Assembly (NCBI GenBank): GCA_039818165.1
Contig: JBCBUL010000006.1
Span: forward strand, 1-64,000
Direction of reading: 5' to 3'
Length of the DNA stretch: 64,000 bases
Origin: UBA5336 sp039818165
GTDB taxonomy: Bacteria; Pseudomonadota; Alphaproteobacteria; Caulobacterales; Hyphomonadaceae
Shown here: piece by piece, positions 25,869 to 34,100 of the stretch
How positions within the stretch are numbered: the first letter of the stretch is position 1
How the letters are laid out: each line of letters begins with the position of its first letter
The notes under the pieces: model-generated
Seen by the model: the letters and a program-made list of their open reading frames with translations, nothing else
What the model was told of the DNA's origin: nothing
Database searches by the model: none
Program-made: the position numbers and the translations under genes

Positions 25869-26627
25869 ATGGCCTATAAGCGACCCACAATGAAATCTCT
25901 CCTTCGATCTCCTTTAGTTACTGGCCTGCTCGGATACTTGATCTGGGCTTGGATGGCGCTGGTTGGCCGCACCGTTCGATGGACGGTTGAAGGCGTTCAA
26001 CCTGCCAAGACGGCCTGGAACGGCGATCAGGGATTACTGGTCGCCGCCTGGCATGAGCAAATCCTGCTGCTTCCGTCGGGGTGGACCAAAGTGCTGAGCC
26101 AATGGACTCCCAGGCCGGGAGGGGTCTCGATGCTTGTGTCCTTGTCACGAGATGCCGAGCCGGTTGCCCGCGCACTCGATCATTTGGGTATAGGAACAAT
26201 TCGAGGCTCAAAGGCCAATGCCAGAAAGAGGGACAAAGACAAAGGTGGCGTCCGGGCAATTGCAGAGGCGCTCAAACTTCTGAAATCAAATGGCGCGCTT
26301 TGTATCACGCCGGATGGCCCGCGCGGCCCGGCCCGCAATGTAAGCGAAGGCCCCTTATTGCTCGCCCAGCGCTCCGGTGCACAGGTGATGACCTATGCTT
26401 TGTGCGTCTCAAATCAGTCTAGACTGAAGAGTTGGGATCGTATGGTTGTGCCATGGCTTTTCGGGAGAGGCGCGATCGTCTTCGGAGAGCCAATAAACGT
26501 CGCCGGCATGTCGTCGGAGACGCTACGAAGTGCGCTTCAATCAAGTCTAGAAGCGGCGAATGCCCGCGCTGAATATCTTGTAAAGCCCAATCACGACGCC
26601 GCCCAAAGCATCAAGGATGCCGCATGA
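25869..26627 (+). CDS. DUF374 lysophospholipid acyltransferase family protein
   Basis: A 252-residue membrane-associated protein of the DUF374/LPLAT group that precedes waaA in many alphaproteobacteria. It has a hydrophobic helix near residue 15 (GYLIWAWMALVGR) and LPLAT-like blocks: LLVAAWHEQILLLP, where the histidine corresponds to the acyltransferase motif, SRDAEPVARALDHLGIGTIRGS, and CITPDGPRGPARNVSEGPL. ATG 25869 has GAGG six bases upstream; ATG 25830 has none. It overlaps waaA by four bases, implying a role in lipopolysaccharide or lipid A acylation. Confidence 0.85.
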   Translation: MAYKRPTMKSLLRSPLVTGLLGYLIWAWMALVGRTVRWTVEGVQPAKTAWNGDQGLLVAAWHEQILLLPSGWTKVLSQWTPRPGGVSMLVSLSRDAEPVARALDHLGIGTIRGSKANARKRDKDKGGVRAIAEALKLLKSNGALCITPDGPRGPARNVSEGPLLLAQRSGAQVMTYALCVSNQSRLKSWDRMVVPWLFGRGAIVFGEPINVAGMSSETLRSALQSSLEAANARAEYLVKPNHDAAQSIKDAA

Positions 26628-27895
26628 GTTTCGGCGCGTGGGCTTATGGCGTGGCAACGCGACTGCTCGCGCCATTTGTGCCCGTTCTCCTCTCGCGCCG
26701 TGCTCGGCTCGGCAAAGATGACCCAGCCCGCCTGAATGAGCGCCTTTCAAAGGATCTGCCAGCGCGGCCAGCCGGTCGTCTTGTCTGGATGCATGGAGCC
26801 AGCGTCGGCGAGTCCCAGATCCTCCTCGGACTGTCTGAAAAGATGTCCGCACGCGCGACAGATCTTTTTTTTCTGTTCACATCGCAAACGCTGACGTCTG
26901 CTCAACTTGTTGCCGGGCGCGGCAGCCCACGCACCCTGCATCAAATGGCACCTGTCGACACGCCGGGAGGCGCGCGCCGCTTCATAAGACATTGGAAGCC
27001 GGATCTTGCTGTATTTGCCGAAGGAGAGATTTGGCCAAACCTGATCCAGGTCACAAAACGCTCAAAGAGTCCCATGGCTTTGGTAAATGCGCGCATGACG
27101 CAGAACAGTCGGTCCTCCTGGGCGCGGTGGCCGGGGTTTTCCCGCCGTCTCTTCGGAGCCTTTGATCTCGTGCTCCCGGCCGATGAGGACACTCGTAATT
27201 CGATTGCCAAACTGTCTGGAAACCCCATTCCGCCGCCGATCAACCTGAAGCGGGGTCTACCGCCCCCTCCTGCAGACCAAACGCTGATAGACTCGCTTCG
27301 AGCAACATTTCTCCGGGGGCGAAAATGCCTGCTAGCGGCATCGACCCATGAGGGTGAGGAAGATTTGTTTCTAGATACCTGCTCCCAACTCCCAGACAAC
27401 ACCGCGCTCATTATAGCGCCGCGCCATCCCGACCGCGGCGAACACGTTGGAGAAGTGCTGGCCTCACGAGGTTTGTCATTCGCGCGCAGGAGCCAGGCAG
27501 AAGACGCCAATTCGAATATGAGGGTGTTACTCGCGGATACGATTGGCGAGATGGGCGTCTGGTACAGACTGGCAGATGCCGTTTTCCTCGGCGGGGCCAG
27601 CAAACCGGACATTGGCGGGCATAATCCTATCGAACCTTTGCAATTGGAAAGGCCCACAATCACAGGACCGCATGGGTACAATTTTGAAGACCTCTTCGAT
27701 CAACTGAAGCAAGATGGATTGTTGGAAATCGCGACTTCATCTGAAGATCTGTCAACTTGGTTCAGAACCGTTCTGGATGGAACGAAGCGGTTGGACCCTG
27801 CTGCGTTGGACGCATTCAGGGAAAACGCTTCGCAGCCACTTGAAGACGTGGCCACTTCTCTCCTCGCGCTGATCCCAGATGCGGGTGCGCAATGA
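26624..27895 (+). CDS. waaA: 3-deoxy-D-manno-octulosonic acid transferase (Kdo transferase)
   Basis: A 423-residue GT30 glycosyltransferase that adds Kdo to lipid IVA at the inner face of the inner membrane. The N-terminal domain shows VWMHGASVGESQ with the catalytic glutamate, and FAEGEIWPNLI; the C-terminal GT-B domain shows ASTHEGEEDLFL, IIAPRHPDRG, GEMGVWYRLADAVFLGGAS and GGHNPIEPLQL. Starts within the preceding stop (ATGA) and overlaps lpxK in the same way. Confidence 0.96.
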   Translation: MSFGAWAYGVATRLLAPFVPVLLSRRARLGKDDPARLNERLSKDLPARPAGRLVWMHGASVGESQILLGLSEKMSARATDLFFLFTSQTLTSAQLVAGRGSPRTLHQMAPVDTPGGARRFIRHWKPDLAVFAEGEIWPNLIQVTKRSKSPMALVNARMTQNSRSSWARWPGFSRRLFGAFDLVLPADEDTRNSIAKLSGNPIPPPINLKRGLPPPPADQTLIDSLRATFLRGRKCLLAASTHEGEEDLFLDTCSQLPDNTALIIAPRHPDRGEHVGEVLASRGLSFARRSQAEDANSNMRVLLADTIGEMGVWYRLADAVFLGGASKPDIGGHNPIEPLQLERPTITGPHGYNFEDLFDQLKQDGLLEIATSSEDLSTWFRTVLDGTKRLDPAALDAFRENASQPLEDVATSLLALIPDAGAQ

Positions 27896-28890
27896 AACCA
27901 CCGCACTTCTGGTCTGCGGGGCTCGATCCAAAGTCCCGTGAAGCGGCCCCTCTCACGCGCGCCCTGCTGACGCCTGTGGAATCTCTATACATCTGGGGCT
28001 TCAAGAGGCGGTGGAAAAAGGCGACGCCAGCTCCAGCGCCTATGCCGATTATCTGTATTGGAAATGTAACCGTGGGCGGCGTCGGCAAAACGCCCATCGT
28101 CGCCCTGATCCGTGAACGAGTTGGGGAAATGGGATATCGCGCCGCCAGTCTGTCTCGTGGGCATGGCGGTCGCCTTAAGGGACCGGTTAAAGTTGATCCG
28201 GTTGAGCACGGTGCCGGGGATGTGGGAGATGAGCCCCTCATGCTGGCTTGTTCGGGCGAGAGCTGGATTGGGCGGGACCGCGCCGCCACTGCCACCGCGA
28301 TGGCGAATGCCGGCGTCGACGTGATTGTTATGGATGATGGTTTTCAAACGCCTTCCGTCAAAAAAACACTGAGCTTTCTCGTGATCGATGGGGAAGCTGG
28401 GTTTGGCAATGGCTATTGCTTGCCGAAAGGTCCGATGCGGGAGCCCTACAACACAGCAAATGAGCGAGCTGATCATAGGATCGTCACAGGTGACGCAAAG
28501 CGCTTGCCCGAAGCCCTGCTCAACGGAGCTTTCCGGGCACGACTGGTCCCGCGCGCCGGGGCGCCGGACGGTCCGCTTGTCGCTTTTGCCGGGATTGGCC
28601 GCCCAACCAAGGTCTTCGACAGTTTGAAGGCAGCTGGCGCTGACCTTCGTGATGGCGTCGGGTTTGGGGATCACTATGTATACAAGCAAAGCGACATCGA
28701 CTTCCTTCGCAGACTTGCAAAGGATCACGGCGCTCGGCTCATCACGACCGAAAAAGACTATGTACGCCTCCCAGAAGACTGGCGTGAGGGCGTCTTGGCC
28801 TGGCCCGTCACGATGGATTTTGGCGACGACAAGGAAAGGCTGGACGAGGTCCTGCAGACAGCCATAGAAACTTTCTATCATGAAGCCTGA
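27892..28890 (+). CDS. lpxK: Tetraacyldisaccharide 4'-kinase LpxK
   Basis: A 332-residue P-loop kinase that phosphorylates the 4' position of the lipid A disaccharide on the inner membrane. Seen are the N-terminal amphipathic segment ending YIWGFKRRW, the Walker A ICIGNVTVGGVGKTPIV, SLSRGHGGRLKG, GDEPLMLA, and DVIVMDDGFQ, a typical LpxK set; TTEKDYVRLP lies near the C-terminus. Part of the DUF374-waaA-lpxK-lpxL operon; overlaps lpxL by 11 bases. Confidence 0.96.
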   Translation: MKPPHFWSAGLDPKSREAAPLTRALLTPVESLYIWGFKRRWKKATPAPAPMPIICIGNVTVGGVGKTPIVALIRERVGEMGYRAASLSRGHGGRLKGPVKVDPVEHGAGDVGDEPLMLACSGESWIGRDRAATATAMANAGVDVIVMDDGFQTPSVKKTLSFLVIDGEAGFGNGYCLPKGPMREPYNTANERADHRIVTGDAKRLPEALLNGAFRARLVPRAGAPDGPLVAFAGIGRPTKVFDSLKAAGADLRDGVGFGDHYVYKQSDIDFLRRLAKDHGARLITTEKDYVRLPEDWREGVLAWPVTMDFGDDKERLDEVLQTAIETFYHEA

Positions 28891-29839
28891 CCCCGTCGGA
28901 TACGTCCGCCCGAAGGACATCGATAATAGATCGACCTTCTGGCAACGCGTGCAGTGGCGGCTTGAGGCAATTGCGTGGGATTTGGTTTATTGGGCTCCGA
29001 TGAAGGCGCTTGGCCCAGACCAGGCGTCGAATTTCGGTGGCTGGCTGTTTCGCAAGCTTGGCCCCCGGCTTTCCCAGCACAAAACAGCCCTCCGGAACAT
29101 CGCCATGGCTTTTCCCGATTGGCCCGAAAGCAAAGTGCGCGATACGGCGCTGGCGGCTTGGGAAAGCGCAGGACGAACGGCAGGGGAACTGCCCCATCTG
29201 CCAAGGATCAATCCCTATGACGGTGACCGCGTGGAAGTGGTCGGCGCCCATCGGCTTGACGAGATCCGCGAAAGCGAAACCGGCGCGGTCATGGTGTCGG
29301 GCCATTTTGCCAACTGGGAAGTCATGGCAGCGGTGATTTGCAGGCGACCGGTCGACTGTCTCGTCACCTATCGCATGCTGAACAATCCCCACATCGACAG
29401 GCGGATCAATGCCGTGCGGCAAGCCTATGGCATTGGTGTTTTGGCACCCAAGGGGATGGGCACGCGCGAACTCATGCGCGCTCTTCAGGCGGGACGGGCC
29501 GTTGCGCTGATGAACGACCAGAAATTCAATACGGGTCTGGCCCTGCCCTTCCTCGGTCATGATGCGATGACCCAGCCCGGCCCCGCGCGCCTGGCCCAAA
29601 AATACAAGGTTCCTATCGTTCCTGTCTCCACGGTTCGGACAGGCCCTGCCCGGTTTCGCGTTACGATTCATGAGCCTATAGAGCAGGCCGAAACCGGGGA
29701 CGCCGCCGCCGACCTCGAGAATACAGTTCGCAACATCAATGCGTTCCTGGAAGCGCGTGTAAAAGAGTATCCGGGGCAATGGTTCTGGCAGCATCGGCGC
29801 TGGCCCAAGGAGGCCTGGAAAGCCGCCGGTGTCGTTTAG
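28880..29839 (+). CDS. lpxL: Lipid A late acyltransferase (LpxL/HtrB family)
   Basis: A 319-residue inner-membrane acyltransferase adding a secondary acyl chain to Kdo2-lipid IVA. Landmarks are an amphipathic/hydrophobic N-terminus, ALRNIAMAFPDW, the catalytic-type motif SGHFANWEV (HxxxxD/E), MLNNPHIDRRINAVRQAYG and VALMNDQKFNTGLALPFLG. ATG 28880 lies inside the end of lpxK. Whether it acts as the LpxL or LpxM step cannot be told from sequence. Confidence 0.93.
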   Translation: MKPDPVGYVRPKDIDNRSTFWQRVQWRLEAIAWDLVYWAPMKALGPDQASNFGGWLFRKLGPRLSQHKTALRNIAMAFPDWPESKVRDTALAAWESAGRTAGELPHLPRINPYDGDRVEVVGAHRLDEIRESETGAVMVSGHFANWEVMAAVICRRPVDCLVTYRMLNNPHIDRRINAVRQAYGIGVLAPKGMGTRELMRALQAGRAVALMNDQKFNTGLALPFLGHDAMTQPGPARLAQKYKVPIVPVSTVRTGPARFRVTIHEPIEQAETGDAAADLENTVRNINAFLEARVKEYPGQWFWQHRRWPKEAWKAAGVV

Positions 29840-29918
29840 CCTAGCACCAGCGGCCGCAGACCCGGCTGGGCGCGGCGGAATGGGCGAACTGTTGGGTGGG
29901 CGACCGGCCTATTACACT

Positions 29919-30368
29919 TCAGCTCGTGTTGAGATGCGCCGGCTCGGCAAAACAGCCGAATGCCACTGCCAAGCGCTTCCCACTCGCGGCGGGACGAGGC
30001 CCGAGAGCGAGTGGCGCCTGATTTGAGATCGTTATGCGTCGCCTTAGGCCAGACGTGACCTCTCCCAGAAGGGCGAGCGGAACGCTTGCTGAGAGATAGG
30101 GATTTCCCACATCCTGTGTCGCCACGTGAACGCACTTCGCACACCGCTCAAGCCGAGCATCCCACTCCGGAGCGTCCGGGTCGATCATGAAATGAATACG
30201 GATGCCGCCCCACCACGTGATATCAAAGGAAACGAGGCCCTGGCCATCATTTTCCTCGATATTGCGCGCAAGGGTGGCTGCGAATTTCCGCAGGTTCCAG
30301 AAGAAAACCGGCCAGAAGAACGGATGCACAATCTCGCGCCAGCGCAGGATGGGGGAACAGGTGTCCAT
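29919..30368 (-). CDS. Hypothetical protein (FWPVFFWNLR motif)
   Basis: About 149 residues, function not recognised. Near the N-terminus is the aromatic WREIVHPFFWPVFFWNLRKFAAT broken as HPFFWPVFFWNLR, possibly membrane-associating, followed by FDITWWGGIRIHFMIDPDAPEWD. The C-terminal third is basic and less ordered. ATG 30368 is preferred to the first possible codon at 30428 because the conserved-looking segment begins soon after it; no convincing ribosome site precedes either. It follows the phosphatase gene on the same strand across an AT-rich hairpin. Confidence 0.6.
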   Translation of the reverse strand: MDTCSPILRWREIVHPFFWPVFFWNLRKFAATLARNIEENDGQGLVSFDITWWGGIRIHFMIDPDAPEWDARLERCAKCVHVATQDVGNPYLSASVPLALLGEVTSGLRRRITISNQAPLALGPRPAASGKRLAVAFGCFAEPAHLNTS

Positions 30369-30426
30369 AGCCGAAGTATATGTGCAGGCGCGAATGCGGT
30401 CGGATGAGAAGCCTCTTATCCCACCC

Positions 30427-30446
30427 AAAGCAATAAATATTGCTTT
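30427..30446 (-). terminator. AT-rich hairpin after the phosphatase gene
   Basis: A perfect 9-bp inverted repeat, AAAGCAATA and TATTGCTTT, with a two-base loop, overlapping the phosphatase stop. It lacks a following T-run, so it may be a weak terminator, an mRNA-stabilising stem, or an operator for the downstream gene. Confidence 0.4.
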
Positions 30447-31266
30447 AGGCAGAACGCTTCACGGTAAGACTATCCCCCGGATAGGGCGGTGCCTTCTCCG
30501 CCTTGAACGGTTTGACGAGGATGCCGGCCACGCTTTCAAATCGGGGCGTGCCTGTACTGGGCAGGACCAGTGCCGTCAGCGCGCCGCCATGGATGCAGGC
30601 GGTGTCGAGCCCTGTGGCATTGGGGTAGCAGGCTGGGCCCTCGAGAAACGGTTGGTGACCGAAAAGAACATGGCCGAAGCGGCCATCATAACCTTCGGCC
30701 CAGAACGGGTCGCTTGGCCCCTCCTCCCCATAGGCGAGGAAGCGGCCATTAATTTGCGAGACATACCGCGTGCGCAAGATCTTGCGAAAGCTGCTGCGCG
30801 CCTTGCCTTGCAGAGCATCCGCCTGCTCGACCGTATCGGGAAAGGTGAACATGTCCGGAGGGATTCCGCCATGGACGATGAGAATGTTCCAGTCGGGCAG
30901 TCGGTGGAACGGCACGGCGGTCCGTAGGAAGTCGCGGTCCTTGCCGGAAAGCTTCTTGTCGAGGTCTCGCAATTCCCGGGACATCGTCGCCATGGCCTTC
31001 GCCACTTTAGGCCGCTTGGTCTTGTTGCGATGGTAGCGGCGGTGCTTGTCCTCATGGTTGCCCTCCACAAGAGTGATCTTGAAGGGCGAGGTCTCGTGGA
31101 GATGGCGCATGAACTGGACCACGCCCGCCGGATCCGGCCCCTTGTCGACCAGATCGCCAACAAAGATCAGGTGATCGCCCTCATTGAGGGCCAGCCGCTC
31201 CACCAGCGCCTCAACCGGGCCAAGGGCGCCGTGGACATCTCCAATGATGGCTGTTTTGGCAGACAG
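30445..31266 (-). CDS. Serine/threonine protein phosphatase-like metallophosphoesterase, apparent CTG start
   Basis: A 273-residue calcineurin-like phosphoesterase. The bimetal motifs run IIGDVHG (residues 7-13), FVGDLVDKGPD, VEGNHEDKH, IVHGGIPP and FGHQPF, as in bacterial PPP-type phosphatases. No ATG, GTG or TTG codon lies upstream of GDVHG in this frame: a stop (31270-31272) is followed by GCA and then CTG at 31266, which has GGAG six bases ahead. GTG 31203 would delete the first metal-binding motif. I therefore call CTG 31266 as the start. The upstream DUF2442 stop is three bases away, so translation is probably coupled. Confidence 0.82.
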   Translation of the reverse strand: MSAKTAIIGDVHGALGPVEALVERLALNEGDHLIFVGDLVDKGPDPAGVVQFMRHLHETSPFKITLVEGNHEDKHRRYHRNKTKRPKVAKAMATMSRELRDLDKKLSGKDRDFLRTAVPFHRLPDWNILIVHGGIPPDMFTFPDTVEQADALQGKARSSFRKILRTRYVSQINGRFLAYGEEGPSDPFWAEGYDGRFGHVLFGHQPFLEGPACYPNATGLDTACIHGGALTALVLPSTGTPRFESVAGILVKPFKAEKAPPYPGDSLTVKRSA

Positions 31267-31269
31267 TGC

Positions 31270-31587
31270 CTACTCCGCGGCAACGCGCTTGTTCGGATGC
31301 GCTACGCCCTTAGCACCGCGTAGCATGCCCTCGCTGGACAGATCCTCGTCCAGATCGGGCCAGTGAATGCCGTAGCCAGCCCCTGCGATTTCCCAATTTG
31401 CGAGCTGTTCCGATGAAGCTCCAATCAGGTTTGGATACCAGGCGAGTGGGGTTGCAATGGTACGCCCGTCCATGAGGTCAACCACCAGCATATCATCCTC
31501 GAACCTCACATCTGTGATCCGAATGTCCGCACTAGGTCCCGAAATAGTCATACCATCCTGCAAGAAAATCGTCTCTGTTGTCAGCAA
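31270..31587 (-). CDS. DUF2442 domain protein
   Basis: A 105-residue (or 93-residue if ATG 31551 is used) DUF2442 protein. The family core is VRFEDDMLVVDLMDGRTIATPLAW, cut here to LMDGRTIATPLAWYP, then NWEIAGAGYGIHWPDLDEDLSSEGMLRG. It overlaps the end of the DUF4160 gene. Such DUF4160-DUF2442 pairs recur in bacteria and have been suggested as toxin-antitoxin-like modules, DUF2442 being the likely antitoxin or DNA-binding partner; this role is inference. Confidence 0.85.
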   Translation of the reverse strand: MLTTETIFLQDGMTISGPSADIRITDVRFEDDMLVVDLMDGRTIATPLAWYPNLIGASSEQLANWEIAGAGYGIHWPDLDEDLSSEGMLRGAKGVAHPNKRVAAE

Positions 31588-31771
31588 CCATTCCTATAAC
31601 ACGGCGGAGCTCGTGCTGTCGAAAGCCAATGGACTTTGCCACGCTCAAATCGGCCAACCAGATCTTTGCCGTCTTGTCGTCCTTGTCGATATGAATGTGT
31701 GGGGGTTCGTTCGGCTCATGGCTGTAGAAGTAGAACCTATACCCATGGAGGCGCAGCAGATTTGGCACCAA
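31532..31771 (-). CDS. DUF4160 domain protein
   Basis: A 79-residue DUF4160 protein. It has the family's YRFYFYSHEPNEPPHIHIDK, with the conserved HE-P-HIH pattern, then KIWLADLSVAKSIGF and ELRRVIGMVADNRDDFLAGW. The HIH motif could bind metal or act catalytically, but no activity is established to my knowledge. It precedes and overlaps DUF2442 (56 bases, or 20 if the shorter DUF2442 start is right). It lies six bases after the pccB stop on the same strand. Confidence 0.85.
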   Translation of the reverse strand: MVPNLLRLHGYRFYFYSHEPNEPPHIHIDKDDKTAKIWLADLSVAKSIGFRQHELRRVIGMVADNRDDFLAGWYDYFGT

Positions 31772-31777
31772 CCGCCC

Positions 31778-33310
31778 CTAAAGCGGAATATTATCGTGCT
31801 TCTTCGGTGGGTTCTTTACGTCCTTCGTCCGCAGCGTCCTTAGCGCCTTGATCACGCGCTTCCTCGTTGAGTGGGGGCGGATGATGTCGTCGATATAGCC
31901 CTTGCGCGCGGCCACATAGGGGTTTGCGAAATTCTCTTCATACTCGGCGGTGTGGGCGGCGATCTTCTCATCGTCGCCAATGTCCTTGCGGAAGATGATC
32001 TCCACAGCGCCCTTCGCGCCCATCACCGCGATCTCGGCGGTGGGCCAGGCATAGTTTACGTCCCCGCGCAGGTGCTTTGAGCTCATCACGTCATAGGCCC
32101 CGCCATAGGCCTTACGCGTGATCACCGTGACTTTGGGCACCGTGGCTTCGGTGAACGCAAAGAGCAGCTTGGCGCCGTGCTTGATGAGGCCGCCATACTC
32201 CTGCTTCGTGCCCGGCATGAAGCCCGGCACGTCCACAAAGGTGACGATGGGGATGTTGAAGCAGTCACAGAAGCGCACGAACCGCGCCGCCTTGCGCGAG
32301 GCATCAATGTCCAGCACACCGGCCAGCGTCATCGGTTGGTTTGCCACAAACCCAACTGTGGAGCCTTCCAGCCGGCCATAACCGCAGATGATATTGGCGC
32401 CGAAATCGGGGCTGATCTCGAAGAAGTCGCCTTCATCGGCGACTTTCTCGATCAGTTCGCGCATATCATACGGCGTATTGGGATTCTCAGGGATGAGCGT
32501 GTCCAGGCTCATCTCATCGCGCTCAGGCAGATCGAATGTCGGACGGACCGGCGGTTTCTCCTTATTGCTGAGCGGCAGGAAATCCACGAAGCGACGCATC
32601 TGGATCAGGGCTTCGATATCGTTCTCAAAAGCGCCGTCTACGACACCGGATTTCTTCGCATGGACAGAGGCTCCGCCCAGCGTCTCATGGGTGACTTCCT
32701 CATTGGTAACGGTCTTCACCACGTCAGGGCCCGTCACGTACATGTAGGAGGTGTCCTTCACCATGAAGATGAAGTCGGTCATGGCGGGGGAGTAGACATC
32801 GCCGCCAGCGCATGGGCCCATGATGACGCTGATCTGTGGGATGACGCCTGAAGAAAGAACATTCTCAACGAAAATATCAGCATAACCCGCCAGGCTGTCG
32901 ACACCTTCCTGGATCCGCGCTCCGCCCGCATCAAAAATGCCGATCACCGGGGCGCCATTCTGGGCCGCAAACTTCTGCACTTTCACGATCTTCGCCGCGT
33001 GGGCCTTCGACAGCGAGCCGCCGAAAACGGTGAAATCCTTGGAGAAGACGTAAATCAAGCGACCATTGATGGTGCCTTGACCCGTCACGACGCCATCACC
33101 CGGCACCTTTTGGTCTGCCATGCCGAAATCGGCGCACTGGTGCTCCACGAACATGTCGTATTCTTCGAAGGACCCTTCATCGAGCAGCGCCTCGATGCGC
33201 TCGCGGGCCGTGAGTTTGCCCTTCGCATGCTGGCGCTCAATCCGGGCTTCTCCGCCACCCAGGCGCGCGCGTTCGCGGCGTGCTTCCAGTTGCTCGATTA
33301 GGTCTTGCAT
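31778..33310 (-). CDS. pccB: Acyl-CoA (propionyl-CoA) carboxylase beta subunit
   Basis: A 510-residue carboxyltransferase that moves CO2 from biotin to an acyl-CoA, most likely propionyl-CoA. The two crotonase-like halves are present: GSLSKAHAAKIVKVQ, GGARIQEGVDSLAGYADIF and GPCAGGDVYSPAMTDF in the first, and VDVPGFMPGTKQEYGGLIKHGAKLL and AYGGAYDVMSSKHL in the second, the last marking the PCC-type active site. The biotin-carrying alpha subunit (pccA) is not in the window. The upstream ribosome site is weak (GCCAGG close to ATG). Confidence 0.93.
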   Translation of the reverse strand: MQDLIEQLEARRERARLGGGEARIERQHAKGKLTARERIEALLDEGSFEEYDMFVEHQCADFGMADQKVPGDGVVTGQGTINGRLIYVFSKDFTVFGGSLSKAHAAKIVKVQKFAAQNGAPVIGIFDAGGARIQEGVDSLAGYADIFVENVLSSGVIPQISVIMGPCAGGDVYSPAMTDFIFMVKDTSYMYVTGPDVVKTVTNEEVTHETLGGASVHAKKSGVVDGAFENDIEALIQMRRFVDFLPLSNKEKPPVRPTFDLPERDEMSLDTLIPENPNTPYDMRELIEKVADEGDFFEISPDFGANIICGYGRLEGSTVGFVANQPMTLAGVLDIDASRKAARFVRFCDCFNIPIVTFVDVPGFMPGTKQEYGGLIKHGAKLLFAFTEATVPKVTVITRKAYGGAYDVMSSKHLRGDVNYAWPTAEIAVMGAKGAVEIIFRKDIGDDEKIAAHTAEYEENFANPYVAARKGYIDDIIRPHSTRKRVIKALRTLRTKDVKNPPKKHDNIPL

Positions 33311-33386
33311 GGCCTGGCCCCGTTCTTCTCAATTCTGTATCTATTCACACTGATATGGGGTGGCAGCGGGGCTGGCAAGCTTGCCC

Positions 33387-34100
33387 CTAGGACGGGTCAC
33401 CAAGCGCATCGAACCAGGCCCCCAATGCGACGGCTTCCTGTCGGCGTTCATCTTGTGCTGCCAGGGCTTCGGTGTCTTCGCCCCACTGCTCCGCCTGGAA
33501 ACGCGCGTCAATGATTGACGCTTCAAACACATCGCTCGCGCTCGCCCTGCCCTGCTCCACGGCAAGCGCCAGAATGGCCGATCCAAACAGACCACAGCCA
33601 TAGGCCAGGCCCGTCAGCCTGAAATCGTCAAGTGCAAGGGCATGGGTGCGGGCCGCTTCGAGCGATGCCGCTGGTTGAGGACTGGCGATGATACCCTCCA
33701 CCGGAACCAAAAAGACGCTCAGTGTTTCCCCTGCCCAGTCACGAAAGGGCGTCCATGCAGCGTCCTGGAGGCCGCGCAATTCACTTGCGTTGGCGTCCAG
33801 ATGGCATGTGAGGTCGGTCTCGCAAAACCGAACAATCTCCTCGGCAAGATCTGTACGCGTCCCGGGCGTGCGGTCTATGGCGACATTGGCGAGCCGGGTG
33901 AGATGCATGCGCGCGATGTCAACGGTTTCGCCCTGACGGTTCCATTCGCCGGCCATAGCGCCCGCAAGCGCGCGCGTTGGAACCGTCTGGTGACTTCGTG
34001 CGGGGGTTCGCACTGGCCGCCCATCAAGGCAGACCTGCCAACCACCGTCAGCCTCCACGGCTTCGGCGACCCTGTAGAATCGCTTCAGTTCGCCGCTCAC
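33387..34100 (-). CDS. ATP12 family F1-ATPase assembly chaperone
   Basis: A 237-residue ATP12-domain protein; the mitochondrial homologue binds free alpha subunit of F1-ATPase during assembly. Seen are RFYRVAEAV, the DGRPVRTPAR segment, AGEWNRQGETVDIARMHLTRLANVAIDR (shown to VDIARMHLTRLAN) and CHLDANASELRGLQD. The role in bacteria is inferred from the eukaryotic protein. GTG/ATG start at 34100 overlaps the HAD gene. Last gene of the rluC-HAD run; pccB starts 76 bases later. Confidence 0.9.
   Translation of the reverse strand: MSGELKRFYRVAEAVEADGGWQVCLDGRPVRTPARSHQTVPTRALAGAMAGEWNRQGETVDIARMHLTRLANVAIDRTPGTRTDLAEEIVRFCETDLTCHLDANASELRGLQDAAWTPFRDWAGETLSVFLVPVEGIIASPQPAASLEAARTHALALDDFRLTGLAYGCGLFGSAILALAVEQGRASASDVFEASIIDARFQAEQWGEDTEALAAQDERRQEAVALGAWFDALGDPS

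Noticed and set aside
27985..28920. 311-codon minus-strand frame over lpxK
   Set aside because: Shadow of lpxK; no motifs and no ribosome site, and the sense gene is unambiguous.
28808..29794. 328-codon minus-strand frame over lpxL
   Set aside because: Antisense to a clear acyltransferase gene; no recognisable protein features.
33346..33380. GC-rich palindrome around GGCAAGCTTGCC between ATP12 and pccB genes
   Set aside because: Could fold on either strand but has no T-run; evidence too thin for a terminator or operator call.
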